A stretch of DNA of 64,000 bases from Roseburia sp. (GTDB taxonomy: Bacteria; Bacillota; Clostridia; Lachnospirales; Lachnospiraceae): NCBI GenBank assembly GCA_023664265.1, contig JAMPFV010000001.1:34501-98500 (forward strand), given 5' to 3'. Below, piece by piece: positions 17,147 to 25,297 of this stretch. The notes under the pieces are model-generated. The model was given only the letters and a program-made list of their open reading frames with translations, ran no database searches and was not told where the DNA came from. Position 1 is the first letter of the stretch. Each line of letters begins with the position of its first letter. Both the position numbers and the translations under genes were made by a program.

Positions 17147-17818
17147 ATGTATCGCATTTACATTGTAGAGGATGATGAGATGATTGCCCGCAGCATGAAA
17201 CGGCATCTGCAGGGCTGGGATTATGAGGTGCGCTGCACCGCTGACTTTTCAAATATTATGGCGGAGTTTACGGAGTTTGCGCCGCAGCTTGTCCTGATGG
17301 ACGTGAAGCTTCCGTACTACAACGGCTATTATTGGTGCGGCGAGATCCGCAAGGTGTCCAAGGTGCCGGTGATCTTTGTCTCCTCCGCGTCCGACAACAT
17401 GAATATCGTGATGGCGGTCAATATGGGCGGGGATGACTTTATCGCCAAGCCCTTTGACCTGGAAGTGCTGACGGTCAAGATTCAGGCGATGCTGCGAAGA
17501 ACCTATGATTTTACGGGACAGACGATGCTGCTGGAGCATAAGGGCGCGTTGCTCAACCTGACCGAGGCGACGCTGACCTACCATGACAGCAAGCTGGAGC
17601 TGACGAAAAATGAGTGGAAGATTCTTCAAACCCTGATGGAGAACAAGGGGAAGGTCGTGAGCAGGGAAACGCTGATGACGAAGCTGTGGGAGAGCGACAG
17701 CTATGTGGACGAGAATACCCTCTCCGTCAACGTCAACCGTCTCAGAAAGCGGCTGGAGGAGATTGGGCTGACGGATTTTATCACGACAAAGAAAGGGATT
17801 GGGTATCGAATCGGGTGA
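17147..17818 (+). CDS. OmpR-family response regulator, BceR-type
   Basis: The 223-residue regulator has a receiver domain (acidic EDDE near residues 8-11, phospho-acceptor Asp in LVLMDVKLPYYNGY near residue 52, Lys in FIAKPFDLE) and a C-terminal winged helix (KNEWKILQTLMENKGKVVSR ... VDENTLSVNVNRLRKRLEEI). It is followed by its histidine kinase with a TGATG overlap and then, after a toxin-antitoxin insertion, by an ABC transporter. That set is the BceRS-BceAB type, which senses and resists peptide antibiotics such as bacitracin and lantibiotics. A BceR-like site is present upstream of the transporter. Confidence 0.88.
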   Translation: MYRIYIVEDDEMIARSMKRHLQGWDYEVRCTADFSNIMAEFTEFAPQLVLMDVKLPYYNGYYWCGEIRKVSKVPVIFVSSASDNMNIVMAVNMGGDDFIAKPFDLEVLTVKIQAMLRRTYDFTGQTMLLEHKGALLNLTEATLTYHDSKLELTKNEWKILQTLMENKGKVVSRETLMTKLWESDSYVDENTLSVNVNRLRKRLEEIGLTDFITTKKGIGYRIG

Positions 17819-18810
17819 TGCGGGGAATACAATTGTTTTGGGCTTATCTGAAAATGTACGCGGGGTGGCTTGGGATGCTTCTGCTCACGGGGCTTGTGAT
17901 GAGCGGCGTGCTGCTGGTGAACGGGGTTGCGGCGGCGGAGATTGCCTACGGGATGGGCGTGTGTCTGGTTCTGACGGCGATCATGCTCAGCGCCGGATAC
18001 CATCGGTTCCGCAGAAAATATCGGGAGCTGGAAAGGCTTGAAAGGAGCATTGCCGTCTCGCTGAGCGACATGACGGTGCCTGACACGCCGATTGAGGCGG
18101 AGTATCAGGAGCTGCTGCGTCTGTTGATGGCGGAGAAAGTCAACGGGGAGAATGCGGCCGAGCGGCGCGCAAAGGATTTCAAGGAGTATTTTGCCCTGTG
18201 GGTGCATCAGATTAAGACGCCGATTTCCGCGATGCGCCTGCTGCTTCAGGAGGAGCGCGTGGAGGAAAACCGTGCGGAGGAGCAGGAGGAGCTTTTTCTG
18301 ATTGAGCAGTATGTGGAGATGGCGCTCCAATATATTCGTCTGGATTCGGAGAGTACCGACTTCCTGCTTCGGGAGACGGATTTGGATCCTGTGATCAAGG
18401 AGGCGGTGCACAAATACGCGCGGCTGTTTATCCGCAGGAAAATCAAGCTGGACTACACGGCGGTGAATGTCCGCGCGGTGACGGATGAGAAGTGGCTGGC
18501 CTTTGTGGTGGAGCAGCTTCTGGCAAACGCGATCAAGTATACGCCCGCGGGCCGGATTGCCATCTATGCCGAGGACGGGAACGCGCTGGTTATAGAGGAC
18601 AGCGGAATCGGGATTCGCGCGGAGGATTTGCCGCGTGTCTTGGAGAAGGGCTATACCGGCTATAACGGACACGGCAATGAGCATTCCACCGGAATCGGCC
18701 TGTATCTGTGCAGTCAGATTCTGAAAAAGCTGGGGCACAAGATTTCCATAGCCTCCGAGGAGGGGAAGGGGACGAAGGTGCGTATCGCGTTTCCGGAGAA
18801 GCTGTTTTAA
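17818..18810 (+). CDS. Intramembrane-sensing histidine kinase, BceS-type
   Basis: A 330-residue histidine kinase with two closely spaced membrane helices (about residues 15-60), almost no extracellular loop, then a phosphorylation region WVHQIKTPISAMRLLLQEE and an ATPase domain (LLANAIKYTPAG N-box, EDSGIGIRAEDLPRVLEKGY, STGIGLYLC). The missing sensor loop is typical of BceS kinases, which detect antibiotic through the partner ABC transporter. The ATG at 17818 overlaps the regulator stop; open sequence further upstream is the regulator gene in another frame. Confidence 0.88.
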   Translation: MRGIQLFWAYLKMYAGWLGMLLLTGLVMSGVLLVNGVAAAEIAYGMGVCLVLTAIMLSAGYHRFRRKYRELERLERSIAVSLSDMTVPDTPIEAEYQELLRLLMAEKVNGENAAERRAKDFKEYFALWVHQIKTPISAMRLLLQEERVEENRAEEQEELFLIEQYVEMALQYIRLDSESTDFLLRETDLDPVIKEAVHKYARLFIRRKIKLDYTAVNVRAVTDEKWLAFVVEQLLANAIKYTPAGRIAIYAEDGNALVIEDSGIGIRAEDLPRVLEKGYTGYNGHGNEHSTGIGLYLCSQILKKLGHKISIASEEGKGTKVRIAFPEKLF

Positions 18811-18859
18811 TCTCATCCGGAAGAGTATTCATCTTTCACAGTTTTTGAATTAAGTTAAA

Positions 18860-18886
18860 AGAGCTGCTTGAAAATCAAGCAGCTCT
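18860..18886. terminator. Hairpin after the BceRS genes
   Basis: AGAGCTGCTTGA (18860-18871) and TCAAGCAGCTCT (18875-18886) form a perfect 12-bp stem with an AAA loop. There is little T-tract, so it may be a weak terminator. It overlaps the promoter of the antisense RNA. Confidence 0.5.
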
Positions 18887-18896
18887 CATGTATAAT
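18868..18896 (+). promoter_or_regulatory. Promoter of the antisense (antitoxin) RNA
   Basis: TTGAAA (18868-18873) and TATAAT (18891-18896) with a 17-nt spacer, so close to consensus. Predicted start near 18903; the resulting RNA would run to the terminator at 18959-18999, opposite the 3' end of the toxin gene. Confidence 0.65.
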
Positions 18897-18902
18897 CTAA
18901 TC

Positions 18903-18999
18903 AGAAGTGATCGGAATTGAATCTCCGATTGCCCTCAGTAGGGAAAACTAATAAAGAATAGCATCCACACTTTAGGCGGTAGGGATGCTATTTCTTTTT
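18903..18999 (+). ncRNA. Predicted antisense RNA antitoxin of a type I toxin-antitoxin module
   Basis: A transcript starting near 18903 would contain a hairpin (ATCGGA / TCTCCGAT) and end at an intrinsic terminator: TAGCATCC (18959-18966) pairing with GGATGCTA (18983-18990) followed by TTTCTTTTTA. It is complementary to the 3' part of the toxin mRNA (the last codons and untranslated tail), the geometry of txpA/RatA and bsrG/SR4 in Bacillus. No open frame lies in it. The RNA is inferred from promoter, terminator and overlap, not observed. Confidence 0.6.
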
Positions 19000-19068
19000 A
19001 TGATTGTCTATGTAAGACAGAGCCGCAAACAACACAAGTAATAATGTAAGAACTTCCATTATACTCAT
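18988..19068 (-). CDS. Small holin-like type I toxin (TxpA/BsrG-like, Hol_Tox family)
   Basis: A 26-residue peptide: MSIMEVLTLLLVLFAALSYI then DNHKKK, a single membrane helix with a basic tail. This matches the 'putative holin-like toxin' peptides of type I systems, which depolarise the membrane when their antisense RNA fails. AGAGGGTG lies 7 nt upstream of the ATG. The stop codon lies in the stem of the terminator used by the opposing RNA. It sits between the BceRS and BceAB genes but is probably independent of them. Confidence 0.8.
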   Translation of the reverse strand: MSIMEVLTLLLVLFAALSYIDNHKKK

Positions 19069-19149
19069 AGGGCATCACCCTCTTTCGTAAGACTAGAGGG
19101 CATCCATCGGAAAAATCGCATCCTACTTTCTTTTCAACTATACAATCTG

Positions 19150-19178
19150 ATTATAGCACGTTGAGAATTGATGCACAA
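19150..19178 (-). promoter_or_regulatory. Promoter of the holin-like toxin gene
   Basis: On the minus strand TTGTGC (19178-19173) and TATAAT (19155-19150) have a 17-nt spacer with an extended -10 (TGC before TATAAT). It predicts a 5' untranslated region of about 75 nt. Confidence 0.6.
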
Positions 19179-19268
19179 TAAAAACAGCTTCAAATCTGTC
19201 ATACCGTCCAATCAGGGATTTGCGGACTTATAACAGATTATGTAAAGTTCTCAAATATGACGCCAACC

Positions 19269-19282
19269 TTACAAAACTGTAA
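19269..19282 (+). promoter_or_regulatory. BceR-type operator upstream of bceAB
   Basis: TTACA-AAAC-TGTAA fits exactly the TNACA-N4-TGTAA site known for BceR-like regulators. It is 124 bp before the ATPase gene. A possible -10 (TAAGAT, 19336-19341) lies downstream without a good -35, as expected for an activated promoter. The rest of 19069-19405 shows nothing else coding. Confidence 0.65.
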
Positions 19283-19405
19283 GAAATAAAGGGGAAATGT
19301 AAGCTGAATCAATAGCTTGCAGCTCCCTTTTTTGTTAAGATGGGATTGTTCACAGGGAAAGCATAAGTTGAATGATATGGTTTTGATAAGAAAGGGGTAA
19401 CTTCA

Positions 19406-20164
19406 ATGGCAATCTTAGAGGTGCACAATTTGAGGAAGGTGTATACGACGCGCTTTGGCGGGAATCAGGTGCAGGCGCTGTCGAATCTGAACTTCTCCGT
19501 GGAGGAGGGGGAATATGTGGCGATTATGGGCGAGTCCGGCTCGGGCAAGACGACCCTGCTGAATATCCTTGCGGCGCTCGACAAGCCGACGGGCGGGGAG
19601 GTTTTATTGAACGGGAGAAATATCGTGACTATCCGAGAGCGGGAAATCTCCGCGTTCCGTCGGGACAATCTGGGCTTTGTCTTTCAGGATTTTAACCTTC
19701 TGGACAATTTCTCTCTGCAGGACAATATTTTCCTGCCGCTTGTCCTTCAGGGGCTGAAGCCGCAGGAGATGGAGGAGCGGCTTTTGCCGATTACGGATAA
19801 GCTGGAAATCAGCGCCCTGATGAAAAAATATCCCTACGAGGTATCGGGCGGACAGAAGCAGCGGACGGCGGTGGCGCGGGCGCTGATTACCAATCCGCAG
19901 TTGATTCTGGCAGATGAGCCGACGGGCGCGCTCGATTCAAAGGCGGCACACGGGCTGCTTCGGCTGTTCGGGGAGATCAACCATGAGGGACAGACGATTT
20001 TGATGGTAACGCACAGCATCAAGGCGGCGAGCCACGCGAAAAGGGTGCTGTTTATCAAGGACGGCGAGGTCTTTCACCAGCTATACCGCGGCGGGCTCAG
20101 CAATGAGGAGCTGTACGCGAAGATTTCGGATACGCTTACCGTCCTGGCGGCGACAGCCGTATAG
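19406..20164 (+). CDS. ABC transporter ATP-binding protein, BceA-type
   Basis: Its 252 residues include GESGSGKTT (Walker A), FVFQDFNLLDNFSLQDNI (Q-loop region), VSGGQKQRTAVARAL (signature), LILADEPTGALDSKA (Walker B) and LMVTHS (H-loop). It powers the following FtsX-type permease. AAAGGGG precedes the ATG. The nearby BceR-like operator and upstream BceRS genes indicate induction by a peptide antibiotic. Confidence 0.92.
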   Translation: MAILEVHNLRKVYTTRFGGNQVQALSNLNFSVEEGEYVAIMGESGSGKTTLLNILAALDKPTGGEVLLNGRNIVTIREREISAFRRDNLGFVFQDFNLLDNFSLQDNIFLPLVLQGLKPQEMEERLLPITDKLEISALMKKYPYEVSGGQKQRTAVARALITNPQLILADEPTGALDSKAAHGLLRLFGEINHEGQTILMVTHSIKAASHAKRVLFIKDGEVFHQLYRGGLSNEELYAKISDTLTVLAATAV

Positions 20165-20179
20165 AAGGGGGGACTGTAT

Positions 20180-22210
20180 ATGAATAAGCTGTATATCCGG
20201 CTGGCTTCGACCAACATTAAGAACAACCACCGGCTCTACCTCCCGTATCTTCTGACCGGAATGCTGTCCGCCGCGATGTATTATATTATGGTAGCGATAC
20301 GGTATGACGAAGGCGTTTCGCAGCTGCGGGGCGGCAGCAGCCTTCACGCGATTTTGGAGCTGGGCATTTATGTCATTCAGATATTTGTTTTTATTTTCCT
20401 GTTTTATACGAACAGCTTTATCATCAAGCGCAGGAAGCGGGAGCTGGGGATTTATAATATTCTCGGCATGGAAAAGAAGCACATCGCGCGGGAGCTTGCG
20501 CTGGAGACGATCTTTTCAGGGGTGGTCTCCGCAGGCGGCGGGCTGGCAGCGGGAATCGTGTTTCACAAGCTGATGATGATGCTCCTGTATCGGATGTCAG
20601 GGCTTGTCACGCCGATACGGTTTTATGTGTCCGACAGGGGGATTTTTATGACGCTGCGGCTGTTTTGCGTCATCTATGCGGCAACGCTGGCCTACGATTT
20701 GCTCCAAGTGCGGCTGGCAAACCCGATAACGCTCCTGCATGGCGGAAACGTGGGGGAGCGCGAGCCTAAGACGAAGAGCCTTATGGCGGCGCTGGGGCTT
20801 GCGTGCATTGCAGGCGGCTATTATATCGCGATTGTCACGGAGAATCCGCTGCAGGCGCTGACACTGTTTTTCGTGGCGGTGGTGCTCGTCATTGTGGGGA
20901 CATACTTTCTCTTCACGGCGGGCAGCATTGCCTTCCTGAAGCTGCTGCGCAGAAACAAGCGCTATTATTATCAGACGCGTCATTTTACCGCGGTGTCGGG
21001 GATGATTTACCGCATGAAGCAGAACGCGGTGGGGCTTGCGAATATCTGCATCTTATCGACAATGGTGCTGGTGCTGGTGTCAACGACGGTCTGTCTGTAC
21101 GCGGGTACGGAGGATGAGCTCAAGACCCGCTATCCGGAGGAGATTGTCATATCGGGGGAGCCGATACCATACGCAGACCACGGGAATATGGTGGAGCAGT
21201 TGAAGGGAACGATTGCGCAGAGCGGCAGGAGCGTGACCGCAGAGCGCGCCGCCACGACCTTCTCGATGGTCGTGATGAACGAGGGAGACGAGGGCCTCCG
21301 ATTCACAGCGGACGACATGGAATTGAATGCGAGCTACGATAAGTTGGTGTTGCTCACCTTTATCAGCAGGGCGGACTATGAGGCCTTTGAGCAGACGACA
21401 TTGGAGGAGCTTGCGCCGGGCGAGGTGATGATGATTGGAAATCCGCTGTATACGCGTTCGGAGCTCTCTCTGCCGAACAAGACATGGCGGGTGCGGGATG
21501 CGGTTTTATCAGAGGAGAACATGGTGGACGGGGAGTACAGTATGCTGACGGGCGGACACGGGTACTATGTTGTTATGGCGGACGAGGCGGCGTTTGTGGA
21601 GGCGTACGAGCTGCAGAAGGCGTGCTTTGGAGAGGAGGCTGCGCGTTGTACCTATGATTTGTATCTGGGAATCGACGGCAGCACGGAGGAACGAATCGCG
21701 TGCGACAATGCCGTGAGCGATACGCTTGCCGCGCTGTCCCCCTATCCTGAGCTGACAGGCTGCAGCTCGGTTCAGGGACGCTACCGCGAGCACAATCGGG
21801 CGAGTTACAGGCTGCAGAACGGCGGGTTCCTGTTCCTCGGAATTTTTCTGGGCAGTATGTTCCTGATGGTGACGGTGCTGATTATCTTTTACAAGCAGAT
21901 ATCGGAGGGCTACGACGACAGGGAACGGTTTGTCATCATGGAGAAGGTGGGCATGAGCAATCGGGAGGTGAAGGCGACCATCAACGAGCAGGTGCGCATG
22001 GTGTTCTTCCTGCCGATTGTGACCGCGGCGATACATGTGTGGGCGGCCTTTCCCATGATCAGGCGGCTGCTGATGATGTTCGGGCTGATGAACGGGAGGC
22101 TGTTTGCCCTGTGCATGGTCGGCACCATCGCCGTGTTCTGCGCGATATATTTTGTGGTGTTTATGGTGACCTCGAGAAGCTATTATAAAATCGTGGGCAA
22201 CCAGATTTAA
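20180..22210 (+). CDS. FtsX-type permease, BceB-type antibiotic resistance/sensing transporter
   Basis: The 676-residue permease has the BceB layout: helix, FtsX block of three helices (about residues 50-170), helices 5-8 (about 195-310), a large extracellular domain of about 200 residues (about 310-530) and two last helices plus one. BceB-type permeases free lipid II cycle intermediates from peptide antibiotics and act as the sensor for BceS. AAGGGGGG precedes the ATG. The stop codon TAA is also the first three bases of repeat copy R3. Confidence 0.9.
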   Translation: MNKLYIRLASTNIKNNHRLYLPYLLTGMLSAAMYYIMVAIRYDEGVSQLRGGSSLHAILELGIYVIQIFVFIFLFYTNSFIIKRRKRELGIYNILGMEKKHIARELALETIFSGVVSAGGGLAAGIVFHKLMMMLLYRMSGLVTPIRFYVSDRGIFMTLRLFCVIYAATLAYDLLQVRLANPITLLHGGNVGEREPKTKSLMAALGLACIAGGYYIAIVTENPLQALTLFFVAVVLVIVGTYFLFTAGSIAFLKLLRRNKRYYYQTRHFTAVSGMIYRMKQNAVGLANICILSTMVLVLVSTTVCLYAGTEDELKTRYPEEIVISGEPIPYADHGNMVEQLKGTIAQSGRSVTAERAATTFSMVVMNEGDEGLRFTADDMELNASYDKLVLLTFISRADYEAFEQTTLEELAPGEVMMIGNPLYTRSELSLPNKTWRVRDAVLSEENMVDGEYSMLTGGHGYYVVMADEAAFVEAYELQKACFGEEAARCTYDLYLGIDGSTEERIACDNAVSDTLAALSPYPELTGCSSVQGRYREHNRASYRLQNGGFLFLGIFLGSMFLMVTVLIIFYKQISEGYDDRERFVIMEKVGMSNREVKATINEQVRMVFFLPIVTAAIHVWAAFPMIRRLLMMFGLMNGRLFALCMVGTIAVFCAIYFVVFMVTSRSYYKIVGNQI

Positions 22211-22262
22211 GGAAATGCTGAGGAAAGCGTTTCCCGCGCGGATTTGCCAATCCGTGTGCAGG
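22208..22262. repeat. Copy R3 of the interspersed palindromic repeat family (inverted, shortened)
   Basis: GGAAATGCTGAGGAAAGCG, TTTCCCGC and GGATTTGCCAATCCGTGTGC follow the permease stop. Its reverse complement lines up with the right two thirds of R4 (TGCACACGGATT ... GCAAATCCG ... GCGGGAAACGCTTTC ... TCAGC). It fills the gap between two convergent genes. Confidence 0.65.
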
Positions 22263-22266
22263 CCGC

Positions 22267-23433
22267 TCAGATGATCGTCTCGATGGAAACATTCTTCTGT
22301 GAGGAGAGTTGCATAATGCTGTTGTAATACTGCTCCTGCAGATTGACAATGCCGTTGTTGTCCGTCCGGATAACGGGGCGGGAGTAGTCGTCGTGGTTGA
22401 TGAAGACCACCTTCCCCTCCGTGCCGTTGCTCAGCGTGACCGTGTGGTTCAGGTACGAGTTGGCGACGTTCTCCAAAAAGGTCAGGATATATTTCAGCTC
22501 GTATTTCGGCAGTCCGTCGTCCTCAAAGAACTTGATTACGGAGAACGGACACATGGCCGAGCGATAGCACCGCTCGCTGGTCATCGCGTCAAAGACGTCG
22601 GCGATGGTGACAATCTTGGTGAATTTGTCAATCTCATCCCGTGTGACGCCGTAGGGGTAGCCGCTGCCGTCACATTTCTCGTGGTGCATCAGCGCCGTGT
22701 TCTTCACGGCCTCGGGAATGTTGCGGTACTTGCTGAGCAGATAAAAGCCTTCCGTGGTGTGGGTCTTGATAATCGCAAACTCCTCGGGGGTCAGCTTGCC
22801 GGGCTTTCGGAGAATGCCGGAGGGAAGCATGAGTTTCCCGACGTCGTGGAAGAGACCGCACTCGGCAGCAAGAATTTTATCCGCCTCCGAAAACCGGAGC
22901 CAGCCTGCGAGCACATAGGAAATCAGCGCGACGTCAATACAGTGCCAATAGACGGAATCCTCCGTATTGTGCATGTTTAACAGCATGTCAAAGACGCTGA
23001 TGGAACCGCCGTCAGGATGAAGGATCTGTTCGAGCTCCCGCAGCAGCTCATCCGCGTAAAACGGCTCGCTGACAGTCAGAGATTTCGTCAGCATGTCCTC
23101 AAAGTGAGCCGCGCATTTGTTGAAATCATGGGTAAAGCGCTGAAATGGCGCGCTGTTCTTTAACTTTTCTTTATTGGACGAATTGTATTCCTCTGTGGCG
23201 GAGGGTGTACCGGAATCCGCTGCGCTGAGGGATGCAAGCATCGGCCGATTCAGCTCGTCGGCGACAGTCTCGTCATCAATGGCAGCGTAATAGACGGAAT
23301 AATCCTCAAGATATGCGATAATATTCTCCGTGAGTATGATTCCCTTGGGAACAATGACCTTGGCATCATAAGTTGTGATGTCCTCAGCGGTTATCATGCC
23401 CGGTATCAAATCCGAAACGGGTATCCGTTTCAT
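22267..23433 (-). CDS. HD-GYP domain cyclic di-GMP phosphodiesterase
   Basis: The 388-residue protein starts with a DUF3391-like region (IPVSDLIPGMITAEDI ... VIVPKGIILTENIIAYLEDY). The HD-GYP domain spans about residues 165-330, with ECGLFHDVGKLMLP (HD) and the full motif HHEKCDGSGYPYG near residue 250; RYNSAM-like RCYRSAMCPF follows. HD-GYP enzymes hydrolyse cyclic di-GMP. No membrane helix is seen. Together with the GGDEF protein at 2793 it shows c-di-GMP signalling. Monocistronic, convergent with the Bce permease across repeat R3. Confidence 0.9.
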   Translation of the reverse strand: MKRIPVSDLIPGMITAEDITTYDAKVIVPKGIILTENIIAYLEDYSVYYAAIDDETVADELNRPMLASLSAADSGTPSATEEYNSSNKEKLKNSAPFQRFTHDFNKCAAHFEDMLTKSLTVSEPFYADELLRELEQILHPDGGSISVFDMLLNMHNTEDSVYWHCIDVALISYVLAGWLRFSEADKILAAECGLFHDVGKLMLPSGILRKPGKLTPEEFAIIKTHTTEGFYLLSKYRNIPEAVKNTALMHHEKCDGSGYPYGVTRDEIDKFTKIVTIADVFDAMTSERCYRSAMCPFSVIKFFEDDGLPKYELKYILTFLENVANSYLNHTVTLSNGTEGKVVFINHDDYSRPVIRTDNNGIVNLQEQYYNSIMQLSSQKNVSIETII

Positions 23434-23521
23434 AAATATTCACCACCCTGCTCATTATAGTATTGCATTTCTTTAATTTTAACCATAAAATGGAGAAAAG
23501 TCAAACGTTAGGGGGGTCTGA

Positions 23522-24133
23522 ATGAAAAAATACAGAGAAATACACAGGCTGTCAGACAACCGCTTCCTGAATCTGTTCCGGCTGGAGGCCGTGACGGACA
23601 GTGGGCGTGTGTTTGATTACTTTTTTGTGTCGCGCAGGAAGGCAGAGCGGATTAAGCTGCTGACCGGGGACAGCGCGGCGGAGGGTGTCGTAATCTATCC
23701 GCTGTGGAAGGCGTCTCCGGACAAAATTGTGATGATACGGCAGTACCGTTATCCGCTGGGGGACTATCTGTATGAGCTTCCCGCGGGGCTGATTGACGAG
23801 GGGGAGACGCCGGAGCGCTCCGCGGTGCGCGAGATGAAGGAGGAGACGGGGCTTTCGTTTGAGGTCTATAGCGGCGGGGAGGCCGCGTACCGCAGGCCCT
23901 TCTTTATGGGCGCGGGATTTACGGACGAGAGCTGCAATGCCGTCTTTGGGTATGCGAGCGGAGAAATCAGCAAACGGAATCAGGAGGATACGGAGTCCAT
24001 ACAGGTGTGCATTGTCGATAAGCTGGAAGCGGCGAGAATCCTGCGGGAGGAGAAGGTTTCACTGCGGGCGGCGTACCTGCTTATGAATTTTCTGCATTCG
24101 GATAAGGCGAAGCCGTTTGCATTTCTGGATTGA
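23522..24133 (+). CDS. NUDIX hydrolase, ADP-ribose pyrophosphatase-like
   Basis: A 203-residue NUDIX protein. The NUDIX box is complete: GLIDEGETPERSAVREMKEE followed by TGL. The flanking IRQYRYPLGDYLYELPAG is typical of ADP-ribose pyrophosphatases, which cut ADP-ribose to AMP and ribose-5-phosphate. The start is the ATG after TTAGGGGG. Substrate is inferred from the upstream QYR...ELPAG signature only. Confidence 0.85.
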   Translation: MKKYREIHRLSDNRFLNLFRLEAVTDSGRVFDYFFVSRRKAERIKLLTGDSAAEGVVIYPLWKASPDKIVMIRQYRYPLGDYLYELPAGLIDEGETPERSAVREMKEETGLSFEVYSGGEAAYRRPFFMGAGFTDESCNAVFGYASGEISKRNQEDTESIQVCIVDKLEAARILREEKVSLRAAYLLMNFLHSDKAKPFAFLD

Positions 24134-24173
24134 TTTTGTGCACTCCGGTCGTGCGTTTTGTGCACACGTTTAT

Positions 24174-24202
24174 TTGACAATCGCGTGTGCAAAGGATATA
24201 AT
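24174..24202 (+). promoter_or_regulatory. Consensus promoter of the LacI-type gene with GTGCAC motifs
   Basis: TTGACA (24174-24179) and TATAAT (24197-24202) with a 17-nt spacer: full consensus. TTGTGCAC occurs at 24137-24144 and 24159-24166, and GTGTGCAAA lies within the spacer. These repeated GTGCAC elements are candidate operators for autorepression. Confidence 0.7.
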
Positions 24203-24275
24203 TAAAGGTACATTGCTTTGCGTGTGAGAAAGCATTTTGAGGTACCGATGGGTTGTAAGGAACGGGGGAGTATGA

Positions 24276-25292
24276 ATGAAGAAGGTAACAATACAGGACA
24301 TTGCGGCGGAGATGGGGCTCAGCCGCAATACGGTTGCGAAGGCGCTCAACGGAGGTCTCGTATCGCCGCAGACGCGGCAGACGGTATTGGAAAAGGCGTG
24401 GCAGATGGGCTATGCGAAGCTGGATGAGCGGATGCTTCAGGAGATGCAGGCGGGAAGCCGCAGGGCGAATACCGGAACGATACTTGTATTGTTTCAGAAT
24501 TTGCAGTCCGCGTTCTGGAATAAGACGCTCGCCGGAATCAGCATGGCGGTCAATGACGAGGGCTATCGGATGCAGCTTCATGTTGTTGACGAGGGCGACG
24601 AGAACGGGGAGGGCGTGATGCGCGCCATTGCGGACGACGTGAGGGGCATTATTTTCATGGGGGTGTTTCCGATCGGCTTTGTCCGGGCGGTGAGCAGGGC
24701 GGGACTGCCCATGACGTTCTTTAACAGCCCGATTTACGCGCAGGAATACATAGAGCTTGGCGATGTCGTCAATGTGGACGGATTTTATTCGATGAACCGG
24801 CTGACCGGCCACGTCATTCAGCGGAAAGGCTGCACGAAGCTTGCGTACATCGGCTATGCGGAGGGGTCGCGCATGATTCAGGCGCGGTATCTGGGCTTTC
24901 TGAATGCGTGCAATCAGAACGGTATTGAGTTGGATGCACGTCTCCTGTTCACACACCCCTCCAATCATGTCAGCTTCAGCTACGCGATGGTGGAGGCGGC
25001 GGTGAAGAGGTTCCCCTATATTCCGGAGGCGGTTATCTGCGAGGACGACGACGTCGCCAAGAATGTTGCGCTGGCGCTGCTGCAGTCGGATCCGTCGGCG
25101 GCGCAGCGGACGGTGATCACCGGCTTTAACAATACGATTGAGCCGGACTTTTTCAAGCGGGACATTCTGACCGTGGAGGTGCGCATGGAGGAGCTGGGGC
25201 GGCGGCTTGTGAAGTCGGTGCTGGACAGGGCGAGCAAGCCCAGCATGGATGTGACCTTTATAACGATAGCAACCTACCCCAAGCTCTCATAG
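24276..25292 (+). CDS. LacI-family transcriptional regulator
   Basis: This 338-residue regulator has an N-terminal LacI helix-turn-helix (VTIQDIAAEMGLSRNTVAKA LNGG) and a periplasmic-binding-protein-like sensor domain (IIFMGVFPIGF, VVNVDGFYSMNRLTGHVIQ, PEAVICEDDDVAKNVALALL, VITGFNN). It lacks a neighbouring transport or catabolic operon, so its target and ligand cannot be inferred. A consensus promoter with GTGCAC motifs precedes it. Confidence 0.87.
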   Translation: MKKVTIQDIAAEMGLSRNTVAKALNGGLVSPQTRQTVLEKAWQMGYAKLDERMLQEMQAGSRRANTGTILVLFQNLQSAFWNKTLAGISMAVNDEGYRMQLHVVDEGDENGEGVMRAIADDVRGIIFMGVFPIGFVRAVSRAGLPMTFFNSPIYAQEYIELGDVVNVDGFYSMNRLTGHVIQRKGCTKLAYIGYAEGSRMIQARYLGFLNACNQNGIELDARLLFTHPSNHVSFSYAMVEAAVKRFPYIPEAVICEDDDVAKNVALALLQSDPSAAQRTVITGFNNTIEPDFFKRDILTVEVRMEELGRRLVKSVLDRASKPSMDVTFITIATYPKLS

Positions 25293-25297
25293 GGGTA

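Noticed and set aside
22309..22980. Plus-strand frame opposite the HD-GYP gene
   Set aside because: Val/Asp-rich shadow without motifs; HD-GYP motifs are intact on the minus strand.
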